Made by a program: the position numbers and the translations under genes. A stretch of DNA of 64,000 nt from Dama dama. Taxonomy: Eukaryota; Chordata; Mammalia; Artiodactyla; Cervidae. The DNA lies in contig NC_083714.1 in NCBI RefSeq assembly GCF_033118175.1, positions 1,426,001 to 1,490,000 on the forward strand, in the 5' to 3' direction. Below the pieces are notes generated by a model that worked only from the letters and a program-made list of their open reading frames with translations, did no database searches and was not told the DNA's origin. Of this stretch, positions 61,376 to 64,000 are shown in pieces. Each line of letters begins with the position of its first letter. Position 1 is the first letter of the stretch.

Positions 61376-64000
61376 AACATGATGAGCGTGAAAAGGTGTG
61401 AAAAATATGAAGAGCTTCAAAGGTTGTCAAAAATATAAGGAGCATGAAACGGTGTGAAAATTGGAGGAGCATGAAGCGGTGTTGAAAAACATGAAGAGCC
61501 TGAAAAGTTGTGAAATACATGAAGAGCTTCAAAAGGTTTCAAAAATATGAGGAGCATGAAACGGTCTGAAAAATAGGAGGAGCATGAAGCGGTTGTGAAA
61601 AACATGAAATGCCTGAAAATGTGTGAAATATATGAACAGCTTCAAAAGGTGTGAAAAATACGAGGAGCTTCAACAGGTGTGAAAAATATGAGGAGCATGA
61701 AACGGTCTGAAAAAAAGGAGGAGCATGAAACGGTGTTCAAAAACATGAAGATCCTGAAAAGGTGTGAAAAATATGAAGAGCTTCAAAAGGTGTGAAAAAT
61801 ATGAGGAGCATGAAACGGTGTGAAAAATAGGAGGAGAATGAAGCGGTGTTCAAAAAAATGAAGAGCCTGAAAAGGTGTGAAAAATATGAAGAGCTTCAAA
61901 AGGTGTCAAAAATATGAGGAGCCTGAAACGGTCTGAAAAATAGGAGGAGCATGAAGCGGTGTTCAAAAAAATGAAGAGACTGAAAATGTGTGAAAAATAT
62001 GAGGAGCTTCAAAAGGTGTCAAATTATGAGGAGCATGAAAAGGTCTGAAAAATAGGAGGAACATAAAACGGTGTTCAAAAACATGAAGGGCCTGAAAACG
62101 TGTGAAATATATGAAGAGCTTCAAAAGGTGTGAAAAATATGAAGAGATTCAAAGGTGTCAAAAATATGAGGAGCATTAAACGGTCTGAAAAATAGGAGGA
62201 GCATGAAACGGTGTTCAAAAACATGAAGAGCCTGAAAAGGTGTGAAAAATATGAAGAGCTTCAAAAGTTGTCGAAAATATGAGGAGCATGAGACGGTCTG
62301 AAAAATAGGAGGAGCATGAAACGGTGTTCAAAAACATGAAGAGCCTGAAAAGGTGTGAAAAATATGAAGAGCTTCAAAAGGTGTAAAAAATGAGATGAGC
62401 ATGAAACGGTTTGAAAAATAGGAGTAGCAATAAGCGGTGTTGAAAAATATGAAGAGCCTGAAAAGGTGTAAAAAATATGAAGAGCTTCTAAAGGTGTCAA
62501 ATATATGAAGAGCTTCAAAAGGTGTCAAAAATGAGATGAGCATTAAACGGTGTGAAAAAAATGAGGAGCATGAAGCGGTGTTGGAAATCATGAAGAGTCT
62601 GAAAAGGTATGAAATATACGAGGAGCTTCAAAAGGTGTCAAAAATATGAGTGTCATGAAACGGTCTGAAAATTAGGGGGAGCATGAAGCGGTGTTGAAAA
62701 ACATGAAGAGCCTGAAAAGTTGTCAAAAATATGAAGTGCTTCTAAAGGGGTCAAAAGTAGAGGAGCTTCAAAAGGTGTAAAAAATGAGATGAGCATGAAA
62801 TGGTGTGAAAATATGAGGAGCATGAAGCCGTTTTGAAAATCATGTAGAATCTGAAAAGGTGTGAAAAATATGAAGAGCTTCAAAAGGTGTCAAAAATATG
62901 AGGAGCATGAAACGGTCTGAAAAAGAGGAGGAGCAGGAAGTGGTGTTGAAAAACATGAAGAGCCTGAAAACGTGTGAAAAATATGAAGAGCTTCAAAAGG
63001 TGATAAAAATGAGATGAGCATGAAACGGTCTGAAAAATATGAGGAGCATGAAGCGGTGTTGGAAATCATGAAGAGTCTGAAAAGGTGTGAAATATATTAA
63101 GAGCTTCAAAAGGTGTCAAAAATATGAGGAGCATGAAACGGTCTGAAAAATAGGAGGAGCATGAAGCGGTGTTGAAAATCATGAAGAACCTGAAAAGATG
63201 TGAAAAATATGAAGAGCTTCAAAAGGTGTCAAAACTATGAGGAGCATGAAACGGTCTGAAAAATAGGAGGAGCATGAAAAGGTGTTCAAATGCATGAAGA
63301 GCCTGAAAAGGTGTGAAAAATATGAAGAGCTTCAAAAGGTGTAAAATACATGAGGAACATGAAACGGTCTGGATAATAGGATGAGCATGAAGTTGTGTTG
63401 AAAAACATGAAGAGACTGAAAAGGTGTGAAAAATATGAAGAGGTTCAAAAGGTGTGAAAAATATGTCGAGTATGATACGGTCTGAAAAATAAGAGGAGCA
63501 TGAAGCTCTGTTCAAAAACATGAAGAGCCTGAAAAGTTGTGAAAAATATGAAAAGCTTCAAAAGTTGTCAAAAATATGAGGAGCATGAAACATTCTGAAA
63601 AATAGGAGGATCATGAAGCGGTGTTCAAAATCATGAAGAGGCTGAAAAGGTGTGAAAAATATGAAGAGCTCAAAACGTGTGAAATACATGAGGAGCATGA
63701 AACGGTCTGAAAAATAGGAGGAGCATGAAGCAGTGTTCAAAAACATGAAGAGCCTGAAAAGGTGTGAAAAATATGAAGAGCTTCAAAAAATATCAAAAAT
63801 ATGAGGAGCATTAAACGGTCTGAAAAATAGGAGCAGCATGAAACGGTGTTCAAAAACATGAAGATCCTGAAAAGGTGTGAAAAATATGAAGAGCTTCAAA
63901 ACGTGTCAAAAATATGAGGAGCATGAAACGGTCTGAAAATTAGGAGGGGCAAGAAGTGGTGTTGAAAAACATGAACAGCCTGAAAACGTGTGAGAAATAT
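61360..64000. repeat. Large block, 9130/9243-bp register, copy 2 (runs off the window)
   Basis: This is the second copy of 52230-54757, with one additional complete 113-bp unit at 62881-62993 (marker AAAAAGAGGAGGAGCAGG). Homology still holds at the last base, so the block continues to the right of the window. Confidence 0.92.

Larger units (their letters stand above)
51989..64000. repeat. Satellite array, right arm (same family and orientation)
   Basis: The satellite resumes directly after the LINE-1 tail with the same A-B-C-D subunits in the same orientation, and runs to the window end. Both arms are therefore one array split by the insertion. Relative to the left arm, many B subunits here read GTTCAAAAACATG and larger duplicated blocks are frequent (52.2-54.8, 56.9-57.4 and 61.1-64.0 kb). 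No unique sequence or gene is present. Confidence 0.97.

Noticed and set aside
1130..63746. Numerous minus-strand open frames of 60-169 codons with similar Phe/His/Ser/Cys-rich translations
   Set aside because: They repeat with the satellite, shift frame every 113 bp (113 is not divisible by three), start at arbitrary ATGs and stop at the recurring TGA of the D subunit. No promoter, splice pattern or conserved domain is visible.
1..64000. AGGAGGAGCATG, which looks like a Shine-Dalgarno site with a start codon in every unit
   Set aside because: The B-subunit ATG reads four codons to TGA and the A-subunit ATG six codons to TAG. The DNA is a mammalian satellite, so the resemblance is chance from the GA-rich repeat.
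1..64000. CENP-B box or telomere repeats
   Set aside because: I saw no unit carrying the TTCG...CGGG core in the needed spacing, and no TTAGGG runs. A centromere role can neither be claimed nor excluded.
1..64000. A new gene system such as a defence, toxin or biosynthetic locus
   Set aside because: No unique coding sequence exists outside the LINE-1 remnant. The whole window is explained by satellite plus one retrotransposon.

Overview
This window is satellite DNA from a mammalian genome, most likely a ruminant. One old LINE-1 insertion interrupts it. I find no functional protein-coding gene, RNA gene, CRISPR array or promoter. The host call rests on the LINE-1. Its ORF2 carboxy-terminal reading, G-rich 3' UTR and the tail phrase ACATGTAAATCCATGG match from memory the cetartiodactyl L1 family in its ruminant form. 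No database was searched. The satellite itself matches no family I can name.

Layout. Positions 1-50545 and 51989-64000 (about 62.5 kb) are one uninterrupted head-to-tail satellite in a single orientation. The period is 113 bp, made of four diverged subunits of 28, 29, 28 and 28 bp (A-B-C-D). The upper strand is about 73% purine, with G about three times C and A about 2.5 times T in the consensus. Above the 113-bp period lies a mosaic of larger duplications. These include a 989/1215-bp pair at the left end; a block at 1-4997 repeated at 11727-15588; a near-identical 3489-bp tandem pair (18534-22022 and 22023-25510) with relatives at 16.7-18.5 kb and 34.1-37.5 kb; separated pairs about 1.66-1.78, 1.88-1.91, 2.17, 5.5-5.7 and 8.56 kb apart; and a block at 52.2-54.8 kb repeated at 61.4-64.0 kb, where the window ends. 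Offsets differ repeatedly by exactly 113 bp or by one 28-bp subunit, which points to unequal exchange or slippage in the repeat register.

The LINE-1 (50546-51988) is 5'-truncated and 5'-inverted: the upstream ORF2 part lies on the minus strand, and the ORF2 end, 3' UTR and A-rich tail on the plus strand. The two parts abut almost exactly in L1 coordinates, the classic twin-priming product, and an imperfect 13-bp target duplication flanks it. ORF2 carries a one-base frameshift, so the copy is dead.

Many minus-strand open frames of 60-169 codons run through the satellite. They follow from the T-rich, C-poor complement and a period that is not a multiple of three, and I treat none as a gene. 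The biology here is satellite evolution: a two-level repeat that may be undescribed, recent local amplification, CpG decay, strong strand asymmetry, and a dated intruder useful for ordering events.
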